Shown here: positions 30,278 to 44,340 of the stretch, piece after piece | Layout: each line of letters begins with the position of its first letter | Numbering within the stretch: the stretch's first letter is position 1 | Assembly (NCBI GenBank): GCA_963402885.1 | Contig: OY727100.1 | Location: 2,108,001-2,172,000, forward strand | Direction: 5' to 3' | Origin: Antedon bifida | Lineage: Eukaryota; Echinodermata; Crinoidea; Comatulida; Antedonidae | DNA length: 64,000 nt | Notes under the pieces: model-generated | Database searches by the model: none | What the model saw: the letters and a program-made list of their open reading frames with translations, nothing else | Told to the model about the DNA's origin: nothing | Program-made: the position numbers and the translations under genes

Positions 30278-33200
30278 GTAAAAAAATAAAAGGGTCGAAA
30301 TTTGGCCATTTTTCGAAATTTCCCTTTTTATTTTTTGATACTAATAGCATAATTGACATGCGCAGAACCCATTATTCGACTCTGCGCATGTTTATTATGC
30401 TATAGTAACCATTCGAAAATTGTCCATTTTTCGAAAATTTTCCTGTACTATAGTATAGGGATTTTTTCAAAAAATGACCAATTTTAGACCTTTTTATTTT
30501 TCGATAAAACTGGTTACTATAGCACAATTGACATGCGCAGAACCCATTATTCGACTCTGCGCATGTTTATTATGCTATAGTAACCATTTATGTAAAAAAA
30601 CAAAAGGGTCGAAAAATAGTCATTTTTCAAAAATTTCCCTAACTATAGTACAGGGATTTTTTCAAAAAATGACCAATTTTAGACCTTTTTATTTATCGAT
30701 AAAACTGGTTACTATAACACAATTGACATGCGCAGAACCCATTATTCGACTATTCGCATGTTTATTATGCTATAGTAACCATTTATGTCAAAAAATAAAA
30801 GGGTAAAAAATGACAATTTTTCGAAAATTTCCCTTAATATAGTACAGGGATTTTTTCAAAAAATGACAAATTTTCGACCTTTTTATTTTTTGACATAAAT
30901 GGTTACTATAGCACAATTGACATGCGCAGAACGCATTATTCGACTCTGCGCATGTTTATAATGCTATAGTAACCATTTATGTCAAAAAAAAAAAGGGTCG
31001 AAAATTGGCCATTTTTCCAAAATTTCCCTCACTATAGTACAGGGATTTTTTCAAAAAATGACCAATTTTCTACCTTTTTATTTTTTCCTATAGCACAATT
31101 GATATGCGCAGAACCCATTATTCGACTCTGCGCATGTTTATTATGCTATAGTAACCATTTATGTCAAAAAATAAAAGTGTCGAAAATTGGCCATTATTCG
31201 AAAATTTCCCTTACTATAGTACAGCGATTTTTTCAAAAAATGACCAATTTTCGACCGTTTTATTTTTCAATAAAACTGGTTACTATAGCACAATTGACAT
31301 GCGCAGAACCCATTATTCGACTCTGCGCATGTTTATTATGCTATAGTAACCATTTATGTCAAAAAATAAAATGGTCAAAAAATGGCCATTTTTCGAAAAT
31401 TTCCCTTGTACAGGGATTTTTTCAAAAAATGACCAATTTTCGACCTTTTTATTTTTTGACATAAATGGTTACTATAGCACAATTGACATGCGCAGAACGC
31501 ATTATTCGACTCTGCGCATGTTTATAATGCTATAGTAACCATTTATGTCAAAAAATAAAAGGGTCGAAAATTGGCCATTTTTCCAAAATTTCCCTTACTA
31601 TAGTACAGGGATTTTTTCAAAAAATGACCAATTTTCGACCGTTTTATTTTTCGATAAAACTGGTTACTATAGCACAATTGACATGCGCAGAACCCTTTAT
31701 TCGACTCTGCGCATGTTTATTATGCTATAGTAACCATTTATGTCAAAAAATAAAAGGGTAAAAAAATGGCCATTTTTCGAAAATTTCCCTTACTATAGTA
31801 CAGGGATTTTTTCAAAAAAATGACCATATTTCGACCGTTTTATTTTTTGACATAAATGGTTACTATAGCACAATTGACATGCGCAGAACCCATTATTCGA
31901 CTCTGCGCATGTTTATTATGCTATAGTAACCATTTATGTCAAAAAATAAAAGGGTTGTAAAATGGCCAATTTTCGAAAATTTCCCTTACTATAGTACAGG
32001 GATTTTTTCAAAAAATGACCAATTTTCGACCTTTTTATTTTTCGATAAAACTGGTTACTATAGCACAATTGACATGCGCAGAACGCATTATTCGACTCTG
32101 CGCATGTTTATAATGCTATAGTAACCATTTATGTCAAAAAATAAAAGGGTCGAAAATTGGCCATTTTTCGAAAATTTCCCTTACTATAGTACAGGGATTT
32201 TTTCCAAAAATGACCAATTTTCGACCTTTTTAATTTTTGTATAAAACTGGTTACTATAGCACAATTGACATGCGCAGAACGCATTATTCGACTCTGCGCA
32301 TGTTTATTATGCTATAGTAACCATTTATGTCAAAAAATAAAAGGGTAGAAAAATGGCCATTTTTCGAAAATTTCCCTTACTATAGTACAGGGATTTTTTC
32401 AAAAAATGACCAATTTTCGACCTTTTTATTTTTCGATAAAACTGGTTACTATAGCACAATTGACATGCGCAGAACCCATTATTCGACTCTGCGCATGTTT
32501 ATTATGCCATAGTAACCATTTATGTAAAAAAATAAAAGGGTCGAAAAATGGGCATTTTTCGAAAAATTCCCTTACTATAGTATAGGGATTTTTTCAAAAA
32601 ATGACCAATTTTCGACCGTTTTATTTTTCAACAAAACTGGTTACTATAGCACAATTGACATGCGCAGAACCCATTATTCGACTCTGCGCATGTTTATTAT
32701 GCTATAGTAACCATTTATGTAAAAAAATAAAACGGTCGAAAAATTGCCATTTTTTTCGAAAATTTCCCTTACTATAGTACAGGGATTTTTTAAAAAAATG
32801 ACTAATTTTCGACCGTTTTATTTTTCAATAAAACTGGTTACTATAGCACAATTGACATGCGCAGAACCCATTATTCGACTCTGCGCATGTTTATTATGCT
32901 ATAGTAACCATTTATGTCAAAAAATAAAAGGGGTAAAAAAATGGCCATTTTTCGAAAATTTTCCTTACTATAGTACAGGGATTTTTTTTAAAAAAAGACC
33001 AATTTTCGACCTTTTTATTTTTTGACATAAATGGTTACTATAGCACAATTGACATGCGCAGAACGCATTATTCGACTCTGCGCATGTTTATAATGCTATA
33101 GTAACGATTTATGTCAAAAAATAAAAGGGTAAAAAATTGGCCATTTTTCGAAAATTTCCCTTACTATAGTACAGGGATTTTTTTCCAAAAATGACCAATT

Positions 33201-34870
33201 TTCAATTTTTTTAATTTTTGTATAAAACTGGTTACTATAGCATAATTGACATGCGCAGAACCCATTATTCGACTCTGCGCATGTTTATTATGCTATAGTA
33301 ACCATTTATGAAAAAAAAATAAAAGGGTCGAAAAATGGCCATTTTTCGAAAAATTCCCTTACTATAGTACAGGGATTTTTTCTAAAAATGACCAATTTTC
33401 GACCTTTTTTTTTCGATAAAACTGGTTACTATAGCACAATTGATATGCGCAGAACCCATTATTCGACTCTGCGCATGTTTATTATGCTATAGTAACCATT
33501 TATGTCAAAAAATAAAAGTGTCGAAAATTGGCCATTTTTCGAAAATTTCCCTTACTATAGTACAGGGATTTTTTCAAAAAATGACCAATTTTCGACCGTT
33601 TTATTTTTTGACATAAATGGTTACTATAGCACAATTGACATGCGCAGAACCCATTATTCGACTCTGCGCATGTTTATTATGCTATAGTAACCATTTATGT
33701 CAAAAAATAAAAGGCGTAAAAAAATGGCAATTTTTCGAAAATTTCCCTTACTATAGTACAGGGATGTTTTCAAAAAATGACCAATTTTCGACCTTTTTAT
33801 TTTTTGACATAAATGGTTACTATAGCACAATTGACATGCGCAGAACGCATTATTCGACTCTGCGCATGTTTATAATGCTATAGTAACCATTTATGTCAAA
33901 AAATAAAACGGTCGAAAATTGGCCATTTTTCGAAAATTTCCCTTACTATAGTACAGGGATTTTTTCCAAAAATGACCAATTTTCGACCTTTTTAATTTTT
34001 GTATAAAACTGGTTACTATAGCACAATTGACATGCGCAGAACCCATTATTCGATTCTACGCATGTTTATTATGCTATAGTAACCATTTATGTCAAAAAAT
34101 AAAAGGGTTGAAAAATGGCCATTTTTCGAAAATTTCCCTTACTATAGTACAGGGATTTTTTCAAAAAATGACCAATTTTCGACCTTTTTATTTTTCGATA
34201 AAACTGGTTACTATAGCACAATTGACATGCGCAGAACGCATTATTCGACTCTGCGCATGCTTATAATGCTATAGTAATCATTTATGTCAAAAAATAAAAG
34301 GGTCGAAAATTTGCCATTTTTCGAAAATTTCCCTTACTATACATAGTACAGGGATTTTTTCCAAAAATTACAAATTTTCGACCTTTTTATTTTTCGATAA
34401 AACTGGTTACTATAGCACAATTGACATGCGCAGAACCCATTATTCGACTCTGCGCATGTTTATAATGCTATAGTAACCATTTATGTCAAAAAATAAAAGG
34501 GTCAAAAATTTGCCATTTTTCGAAAATTTCCCTTACTATAGTACAGGGATTTTTTCAAAAAATGACCAATTTTCGACCGTTTTATTTTTCAATAAAACTG
34601 GTTACTATAGCACAATTGACATGCGCAGAACCCATTATTCGACTCTGCGCATGTTTATTATGCTATAGTAACCATTTATGTCAAAAAATAAAAGGGGTCA
34701 AAAAATGGCCATTTTTCGAAAATTTTCCTTAATATAGTACAGGGATTTTTCTAAAAAATGACCAATTTTCGACCTTTTTATTTTTTGACATAAATGGTTA
34801 CTATAGCACAATTGACATGCGCAGAACGCATTATTTGACTCTGCGCATGTTTATAATGCTATAGTAACGA
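30278..34870 (+). repeat. Degenerate left edge of the satellite
   Basis: Monomers here are the most diverged and show no regular higher-order period. The first lacks the TACTATAGTA centre (TTTCCC runs straight into TTTTTATTTTTTGA near 30330). Another, near 31085, has lost the CGATAAAACTGG segment, and several have odd A- or T-run lengths. Such decay toward an array edge is expected where unequal exchange is rare. Confidence 0.8.
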
Positions 34871-34873
34871 TTT

Positions 34874-37800
34874 ATGTCAAAAAATAAAAGGGTTGAAAAT
34901 TGGCCATTTTTCGAAAATTTACCTTACTATAGTACAGGGATTTTTTCCAAAAATGACCAATTTTCGACCTTTTTATTTTTCGATAAAACTGGTTACTATA
35001 GCACAATTGACATGCGCAGAACCCATTATTCGACTCTGCGCATGTTTATTATGCTATAGTAACCATTTATGTCAAAAAATAAAAGGGTAAAAAAATGGCC
35101 ATTTTTCGAAAATTTTCCCTACTATAGTACAGGGATTTTTTCAAAAAATGACCAATTTTCGACCTTTTTATTTTTCGATAAAACTGGTTACTATAGCACA
35201 ATTAACATGCGCAGAACCCATTATTCGACTCTGCGCATGTTTATTATGCTATAGTAACCATTTATGTCAAAAAATAAAAGGGTCAAAAAATGGCCATTTT
35301 TCGAAAATTTCCCTTACTATAGTACAGGGATTTTTTCAAAAAATAACCAATTTTCGACCTTTTTATTTTTCGATAAAACTGGTTACTATAGCACAATTGA
35401 CATGCGCAGAACCCATTATTCGACTCTGCGCATGTTTATTATGCTATAGTAACCATTTATGTCAAAAAATAAAAGGGGTCAAAAAATGGCCATTTTTCGA
35501 AAATTTTCCTTACTATAGTACAGGGATTTTTCTAAAAAATGACAAATTTTCGACCTTTTTATTTTTTGACATAAATGGTTACTATAGCACAATTGACATG
35601 CGCAGAACGCATTATTTGACTCTGCGCATGTTTATAATGCTATAGTAACGATTTATGTCAAAAAATAAAAGGGTTGAAAATTGGCCATTTTTCGAAAATT
35701 TCCCTTACTATAGTACAGGGATTTTTTCAAAAAATGACCAATTTTCGACCTTTTTATTTTTCGATAAAACTGGTTACTATAGCACAATTGACATGCGCAG
35801 AACCCATTATTCGACTCTGCGCATGTTTATAATGCTATAGTAACCATTTATGTCAAAAAATAAAAGGGTCAAAAATTGGCCATTTTTCGAAAATTTCCCT
35901 TACTATAGTACAGGGATTTTTTCAAAAAATGACCAATTTTCGACCGTTTTATTTTTCGATAAAACTGGTTACTATAGCACAATTGACATGCGCAGAACCC
36001 ATTATTCGACTCTGCGCATGTTTATTATGCTATAGTAACCATTTATGTCAAAAAATAAAAGGGGTCAAAAAATGGCCATTTTTCGAAAATTTTCCTTACT
36101 ATAGTACAGGGATTTTTCTAAAAAATGACCAATTTTCGACCTTTTTATTTTTTGACATAAATGGTTACTATAGCACAATTGACATGCGCAGAACGCATTA
36201 TTTGACTCTGCGCATGTTTATAATGCTATAGTAACGATTTATGTCAAAAAATAAAAGGGTTGAAAATTGGCCATTTTTCGAAAATTTCCCTTACTATAGT
36301 ACAGGGATTTTTTCCAAAAATGACCAATTTTCGACCTTTTTATTTTTCGATAAAACTGGTTACTATAGCACAATTGACATGCGCAGAACCCATTATTCGA
36401 CTCTGCGCATGTTTATTATGCTATAGTAACCATTTATGTCAAAAAATAAAAGGGTAAAAAAATGGCCATTTTTCGAAAATTTTCCCTACTATAGTACAGG
36501 GATTTTTTCAAAAAATGACCAATTTTCGACCTTTTTATTTTTCGATAAAACTGGTTACTATAGCACAATTAACATGCGCAGAACCCATTATTCGACTCTG
36601 CGCATGTTTATTATGCTATAGTAACCATTTATGTCAAAAAATAAAAGGGTCAAAAAATGGCCATTTTTCGAAAATTTCCTTTACTATAGTACAGGGATTT
36701 TTTCAAAAAATAACCAATTTTCGACCTTTTTATTTTTCGATAAAACTGGTTACTATAGCACAATTGACATGCGCAGAACCCATTATTCGACTCTGCGCAT
36801 GTTTATAATGCTATAGTAACCATTTATGTCAAAAAATAAAAGGGTCAAAAATTGGCCATTTTTCGAAAATTTCCCTTACTATAGTACAGGGATTTTTTCA
36901 AAAAATGACCAATTTTCGACCGTTTTATTTTTCAATAAAACTGGTTACTATAGCACAATTGACATGCGCAGAACCCATTATTCGACTCTGCGCATGTTTA
37001 TTATGCTATAGTAACCATTTATGTCAAAAAATAAAAGGGGTCAAAAAATGGCCATTTTTCGAAAATTTTCCTTACTATAGTACAGGGATTTTTCTAAAAA
37101 ATGACCAATTTTCGACCTTTTTATTTTTTGACATAAATGGTTACTATAGCACAATTGACATGCGCAGAACGCATTATTTGACTCTGCGCATGTTTATAAT
37201 GCTATAGTAACGATTTATGTCAAAAAATAAAAGGGTTGAAAATTGGCCATTTTTCGAAAATTTCCCTTACTATAGTACAGGGATTTTTTCCAAAATCCGA
37301 TAAAACTGGTTACTATAGCACAATTGACATGCGCAGAACCCATTATTCGACTCTGCGCATGTTTATAATGCTATAGTAACAAATAAAAGGGTCAAAAATT
37401 GGCCATTTTTCGAAAATTTCCCTTACTATAGTACAGGGATTTTTTCAAAAAATGACCAATTTTCGACCGTTTTATTTTTCAATAAAACTGGTTACTATAG
37501 CACAATTGACATGCGCAGAACCCATTATTCGACTCTGCGCATGTTTATTATGCTATAGTAACCATTTATGTCAAAAAATAAAAGGGGTCAAAAAATGGCC
37601 ATTTTTCGAAAATTTTCCTTACTATAGTACAGGGATTTTTCTAAAAAATGACCAATTTTCGACCTTTTTATTTTTTGACATAAATGGTTACTATAGCACA
37701 ATTGACATGCGCAGAACGCATTATTTGACTCTGCGCATGTTTATAATGCTATAGTAACGATTTATGTCAAAAAATAAAAGGGTTGAAAATTGGCCATTTT

Positions 37801-38740
37801 TCGAAAATTTCCCTTACTATAGTACAGGGATTTTTTCCAAAAATGACCAATTTTCGACCTTTTTATTTTTCGATAAAACTGGTTACTATAGCACAATTGA
37901 CATGCGCAGAACCCATTATTCGACTCTGCGCATGTTTATTATGCTATAGTAACCATTTATGTCAAAAAATAAAAGGGTAAAAAAATGGCCATTTTTCGAA
38001 AATTTTCCCTACTATAGTACAGGGATTTTTTCAAAAAATGACCAATTTTCGACCTTTTTATTTTTCGATAAAACTGGTTACTATAGCACAATTAACATGC
38101 GCAGAACCCATTATTCGACTCTGCGCATGTTTATTATGCTATAGTAACCATTTATGTCAAAAAATAAAAGGGTCAAAAAATGGCCATTTTTCGAAAATTT
38201 CCTTTACTATAGTACAGGGATTTTTTCAAAAAATAACCAATTTTCGACCTTTTTATTTTTCGATAAAACTGGTTACTATAGCACAATTGACATGCGCAGA
38301 ACCCATTATTCGACTCTGCGCATGTTTATTATGCTATAGTAACCATTTATGTCAAAAAATAAAAGGGGTCAAAAAATGGCCATTTTTCGAAAATTTTCCT
38401 TACTATAGTACAGGGATTTTTCTAAAAAATGACCAATTTTCGACCTTTTTATTTTTTGACATAAATGGTTACTATAGCACAATTGACATGCGCAGAACGC
38501 ATTATTTGACTCTGCGCATGTTTATAATGCTATAGTAACGATTTATGTCAAAAAATAAAAGGGTTGAAAATTGGCCATTTTTCGAAAATTTCCCTTACTA
38601 TAGTACAGGGATTTTTTCAAAAAATGACCAATTTTCGACCTTTTTAATTTTTGTATAAAACTGGTTACTATAGCACAATTGACATGCGCAGAACCCATTA
38701 TTCGACTCTGCGCATGTGTATTATGCTATAGTAACCATTT
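34874..38740 (+). repeat. Satellite higher-order repeat block A
   Basis: Monomer subtypes recur in a fixed order, with a 976-bp (five-monomer) step from 36241 to 37217. A shortened step follows (547 bp to 37764) because two small deletions, near 37297 and 37380, remove 38 bases from three monomers. Much of the block reappears 6221 bp downstream. Confidence 0.85.
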
Positions 38741-40950
38741 ATGTCAAAAAATAAAAGGGTCGAAAAATGGGCATTTTTCGATAAATTCCCTTACTATAGT
38801 ACAGGGATTTTTTCAAAAAATGACCAATTTTCGACCGTTTTATTTTTCAACAAAACTGGTTACTATAGCACAATTGACATGCGCAGAACCCATTATTCGA
38901 CTCTGCGCATGTTTATTATGCTATAGTAACCATTTATGTCAAAAAATAAAAGGGGTAAAAAAATGGCCATTTTTCGAAAATTTCCCTTACTATAGTACAG
39001 GGATTTTTTCCAAAAATGACCAATTTTCGACCTTTTTAATTTTTATATAAAACTGGTTACTATAGCATAATTGACATGCGCAGAACCCATTATTCGACTC
39101 TGCGCATGTTTATTATGCTATGCTATATGCCATTTATGTCAAAAAATAAAAGGGGTAAAAAAATGGCAATTTTTCGAAAATTTCCCTTACTATAGTACAG
39201 GGATTTTTTCAAAAAATGACCAATTTTCGACCTTTTTATTTTTCGATAAAACTGGTTACTATAGCACAATTGACATGCGCAGAACCCATTATTCGAATCT
39301 GCGCATGTTTATTATGCTATTGTAACCATTTATGTCAAAAAATAAAAAGGGTCAATAAATGGCCATTTTTCGAAAATTTCCCTTACTATAGTACAGGGAT
39401 TTTTTCAAAAAATGACCAATTTTCGACCTTTTTAATTTTTGCATAAAACTGGTTACTATAGCACAATTGACATGCGCAGAACGCATTATTCGACTCTGCG
39501 CATGTTTATTATGCTATAGTAACCATTTATGTCAAAAAATAAAAGGGTAGAAAAATGGCCATTTTTCGAAAATTTCCCTTACTATAGTACAGGGATTTTT
39601 TCAAAAAATGACCAATTTTCGACCTTTTTATTTTTCGATAAAACTGGTTACTATAGCACAATTGACATGCGCAGAACCCATTATTCGACTCTGCGCATGT
39701 TTAATATGCTATAGTAACCATTTATGTCAAAAAATAAAAGGGTCAAAAAATGGCCATTTTTCGAAAATTTCCCTTACTATAGTACAGGGATTTTTTCAAA
39801 AAATGACCAATTTTCGACCTTTTTATTTTTCGATAAAACTGGTTACTATAGCACAATTGACATGCGCAGAACCCATTATTCGACTCTGCGCATGTTTATA
39901 ATGCTATAGTAACCATTTATGTCAAAAAATAAAAGGGGTAAAAAAATGGCCATTTTTCGAAAATTTTCCTTACTATAGTACAGGGATTTTTCTAAATAAT
40001 TACCAATTTTCGACCTTTTTATTTTTGGACATAAATGGTTACTATAGCACAATTGACATGCGCAGAACGCATTATTTGACTCTGCGCATGTTTATAATGC
40101 TATAGTAACGATTTATGTCAAAAAATAAAAGGGTCGAAAATTGGCCATTTTTCGAAAATTTCCCTTACTATAGTACAGGGATTTTTTCCAAAAATGACCA
40201 ATTTTCGACCTTTTTAATTCTTGTATAAAACTGGTTACTATAGCATAATTGACATGCGCAGAACCCATTATTCGACTCTGCGCATGTTTATTATGCTATA
40301 GTAACCATTTATGTCAAAAAATAAAAGGGGTAAAAAAATGGCCATTTTTCGAAAATTTCCCTTACTATAGTACAGGGATTTTTTCAAAAAATGACCAATT
40401 TTCGACCTTTTTATTTTTCGATAAAACTGGTTACTATAGCACAATTGACATGCGCAGAACCCATTATTCGACTCTGCGCATGTTTATAATGCTATAGTAA
40501 CCATTTATGTCAAAAAATAAAAGGGGTAAAAAAATGGCCATTTTTCGAAAATTTTCCTTACTATAGTACAAGGATTTTTCTAAATAATTACCAATTTTCG
40601 ACCTTTTTATTTTTGGACATAAATGGTTACTATAGCACAATTGACATGCGCAGAACGCATTATTTGACTCTGCGCATGTTTATAATGCTATAGTAACGAT
40701 TTATGTCAAAAAATAAAAGGGTCGAAAATTGGCCATTTTTCGAAGATTTCCCTTACTATAGTACAGGGATTTTTTCCAAAAATGACCAATTTTCGACCTT
40801 TTTAATTTTTGTATAAAACTGGTTACTATAGCATAATTGACATGCGCAGAACCCATTATTCGACTCTGCGCATGTTTATTATGCTATAGTAACCATTTAT
40901 GTCAAAAAATAAAAGGGGTAAAAAAATGGCCATTTTTCGAAAATTTTCCT
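38212..40950 (+). repeat. Satellite block B (also at +10333 bp)
   Basis: This 2.7-kb segment matches about 48545-51285 at a constant offset of 10333 bp. Shared oddities include the TATGCTATGCTATATGCC junction (39113 and 49446 regions) and a CAATAAATGG monomer. Its right part (about 39724-40950) occurs a third time near 59257-60480. Confidence 0.85.
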
Positions 40951-41094
40951 TAATATAGTACAGGGATTTTTCTAAAAAATGACCAATTTTCGACCTTTTT
41001 ATTTTTTGACATAAATGGTTACTATAGCACAATTGACATGCGCAGAACGCATTATTTGACTCTGCGCATGTTTATAATGCTATAGTAACGATTT

Positions 41095-44000
41095 ATGTCA
41101 AAAAATAAAAGGGTTGAAAATTGGCCATTTTTCGAAAATTTACCTTACTATAGTACAGGGATTTTTTCCAAAAATGACCAATTTTCGACCTTTTTATTTT
41201 TCGATAAAACTGGTTACTATAGCACAATTGACATGCGCAGAACCCATTATTCGACTCTGCGCATGTTTATTATGCTATAGTAACCATTTATGTCAAAAAA
41301 TAAAAGGGTAAAAAAATGGCCATTTTTCGAAAATTTTCCCTACTATAGTTCAGGGATTTTTTCAAAAAATGACCAATTTTCGACCTTTTTATTTTTCGAT
41401 AAAACTGGTTACTATAGCACAATTAACATGCGCAGAACCCATTATTCGACTCTGCGCATGTTTATTATGCTATAGTAACCATTTATGTCAAAAAATAAAA
41501 GGGTCAAAAAATGGCCATTTTTCGAAAATTTCCCTTACTATAGTACAGGGATTTTTTCAAAAAATAACCAATTTTCGACCTTTTTATTTTTCGATAAAAC
41601 TGGTTACTATAGCACAATTGACATGCGCAGAACCCATTATTCGACTCTGCGCATGTTTATTATGCTATAGTAACCATTTATGTCAAAAAATAAAAGGGGT
41701 CAAAAAATGGCCATTTTTCGAAAATTTTCCTTACTATAGTACAGGGATTTTTCTAAAAAATGACAAATTTTCGACCTTTTTATTTTTTGACATAAATGGT
41801 TACTATAGCACAATTGACATGCGCAGAACGCATTATTTGACTCTGCGCATGTTTATAATGCTATAGTAACGATTTATGTCAAAAAATAAAAGGGTTGAAA
41901 ATTGGCCATTTTTCGAAAATTTCCCTTACTATAGTACAGGGATTTTTTCAAAAAATGACCAATTTTCGACCTTTTTATTTTTCGATAAAACTGGTTACTA
42001 TAGCACAATTGACATGCGCAGAACCCATTATTCGACTCTGCGCATGTTTATAATGCTATAGTAACCATTTATGTCAAAAAATAAAAGGGTCAAAAATTGG
42101 CCATTTTTCGAAAATTTCCCTTACTATAGTACAGGGATTTTTTCAAAAAATGACCAATTTTCGACCGTTTTATTTTTCGATAAAACTGGTTACTATAGCA
42201 CAATTGACATGCGCAGAACCCATTATTCGACTCTGCGCATGTTTATTATGCTATAGTAACCATTTATGTCAAAAAATAAAAGGGGTCAAAAAATGGCCAT
42301 TTTTCGAAAATTTTCCTTACTATAGTACAGGGATTTTTCTAAAAAATGACCAATTTTCGACCTTTTTATTTTTTGACATAAATGGTTACTATAGCACAAT
42401 TGACATGCGCAGAACGCATTATTTGACTCTGCGCATGTTTATAATGCTATAGTAACGATTTATGTCAAAAAATAAAAGGGTTGAAAATTGGCCATTTTTC
42501 GAAAATTTCCCTTACTATAGTACAGGGATTTTTTCCAAAAATGACCAATTTTCGACCTTTTTATTTTTCGATAAAACTGGTTACTATAGCACAATTGACA
42601 TGCGCAGAACCCATTATTCGACTCTGCGCATGTTTATTATGCTATAGTAACCATTTATGTCAAAAAATAAAAGGGTAAAAAAATGGCCATTTTTCGAAAA
42701 TTTTCCCTACTATAGTACAGGGATTTTTTCAAAAAATGACCAATTTTCGACCTTTTTATTTTTCGATAAAACTGGTTACTATAGCACAATTAACATGCGC
42801 AGAACCCATTATTCGACTCTGCGCATGTTTATTATGCTATAGTAACCATTTATGTCAAAAAATAAAAGGGTCAAAAAATGGCCATTTTTCGAAAATTTCC
42901 TTTACTATAGTACAGGGATTTTTTCAAAAAATAACCAATTTTCGACCTTTTTATTTTTCGATAAAACTGGTTACTATAGCACAATTGACATGCGCAGAAC
43001 CCATTATTCGACTCTGCGCATGTTTATAATGCTATAGTAACCATTTATGTCAAAAAATAAAAGGGTCAAAAATTGGCCATTTTTCGAAAATTTCCCTTAC
43101 TATAGTACAGGGATTTTTTCAAAAAATGACCAATTTTCGACCGTTTTATTTTTCAATAAAACTGGTTACTATAGCACAATTGACATGCGCAGAACCCATT
43201 ATTCGACTCTGCGCATGTTTATTATGCTATAGTAACCATTTATGTCAAAAAATAAAAGGGGTCAAAAAATGGCCATTTTTCGAAAATTTTCCTTACTATA
43301 GTACAGGGATTTTTCTAAAAAATGACCAATTTTCGACCTTTTTATTTTTTGACATAAATGGTTACTATAGCACAATTGACATGCGCAGAACGCATTATTT
43401 GACTCTGCGCATGTTTATAATGCTATAGTAACGATTTATGTCAAAAAATAAAAGGGTTGAAAATTGGCCATTTTTCGAAAATTTCCCTTACTATAGTACA
43501 GGGATTTTTTCCAAAAATGACCAATTTTCGACCTTTTTATTTTTCGATAAAACTGGTTACTATAGCACAATTGACATGCGCAGAACCCATTATTCGACTC
43601 TGCGCATGTTTATTATGCTATAGTAACCATTTATGTCAAAAAATAAAAGGGTAAAAAAATGGCCATTTTTCGAAAATTTTCCCGACTATAGTACAGGGAT
43701 TTTTTCAAAAAATGACCAATTTTCGAACTTTTTATTTTTCGATAAAACTGGTTACTATAGCACAATTAACATGCGCAGAACCCATTATTCGACTCTGCGC
43801 ATGTTTATTATGCTATAGTAACCATTTATGTCAAAAAATAAAAGGGTCAAAAAATGGCCATTTTTCGAAAATTTCCTTTACTATAGTACAGGGATTTTTT
43901 CAAAAAATAACCAATTTTCGACCTTTTTATTTTTCGATAAAACTGGTTACTATAGCACAATTGACATGCGCAGAACCCATTATTCGACTCTGCGCATGTT

Positions 44001-44340
44001 TATTATGCTATAGTAACCATTTATGTCAAAAAATAAAAGGGGTCAAAAAATGGCCATTTTTCGAAAATTTTCCTTACTATAGTACAGGGATTTTTCTAAA
44101 AAATGACAAATTTTCGACCTTTTTATTTTTTGACATAAATGGTTACTATAGCACAATTGACATGCGCAGAACGCATTATTTGACTCTGCGCATGTTTATA
44201 ATGCTATAGTAACGATTTATGTCAAAAAATAAAAGGGTTGAAAATTGGCCATTTTTCGAAAATTTCCCTTACTATAGTACAGGGATTTTTTCAAAAAATG
44301 ACCAATTTTCGACCTTTTTAATTTTTGTATAAAACTGGTT
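41095..44340 (+). repeat. Satellite block A' (copy of block A at +6221 bp)
   Basis: Successive monomers match 34874 onward at exactly 6221 bp. The 37217 equivalent (43438) lacks the 38-base deletion, so the deletion in block A came after the duplication. The 976-bp step is visible from 42462 to 43438. Confidence 0.85.
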
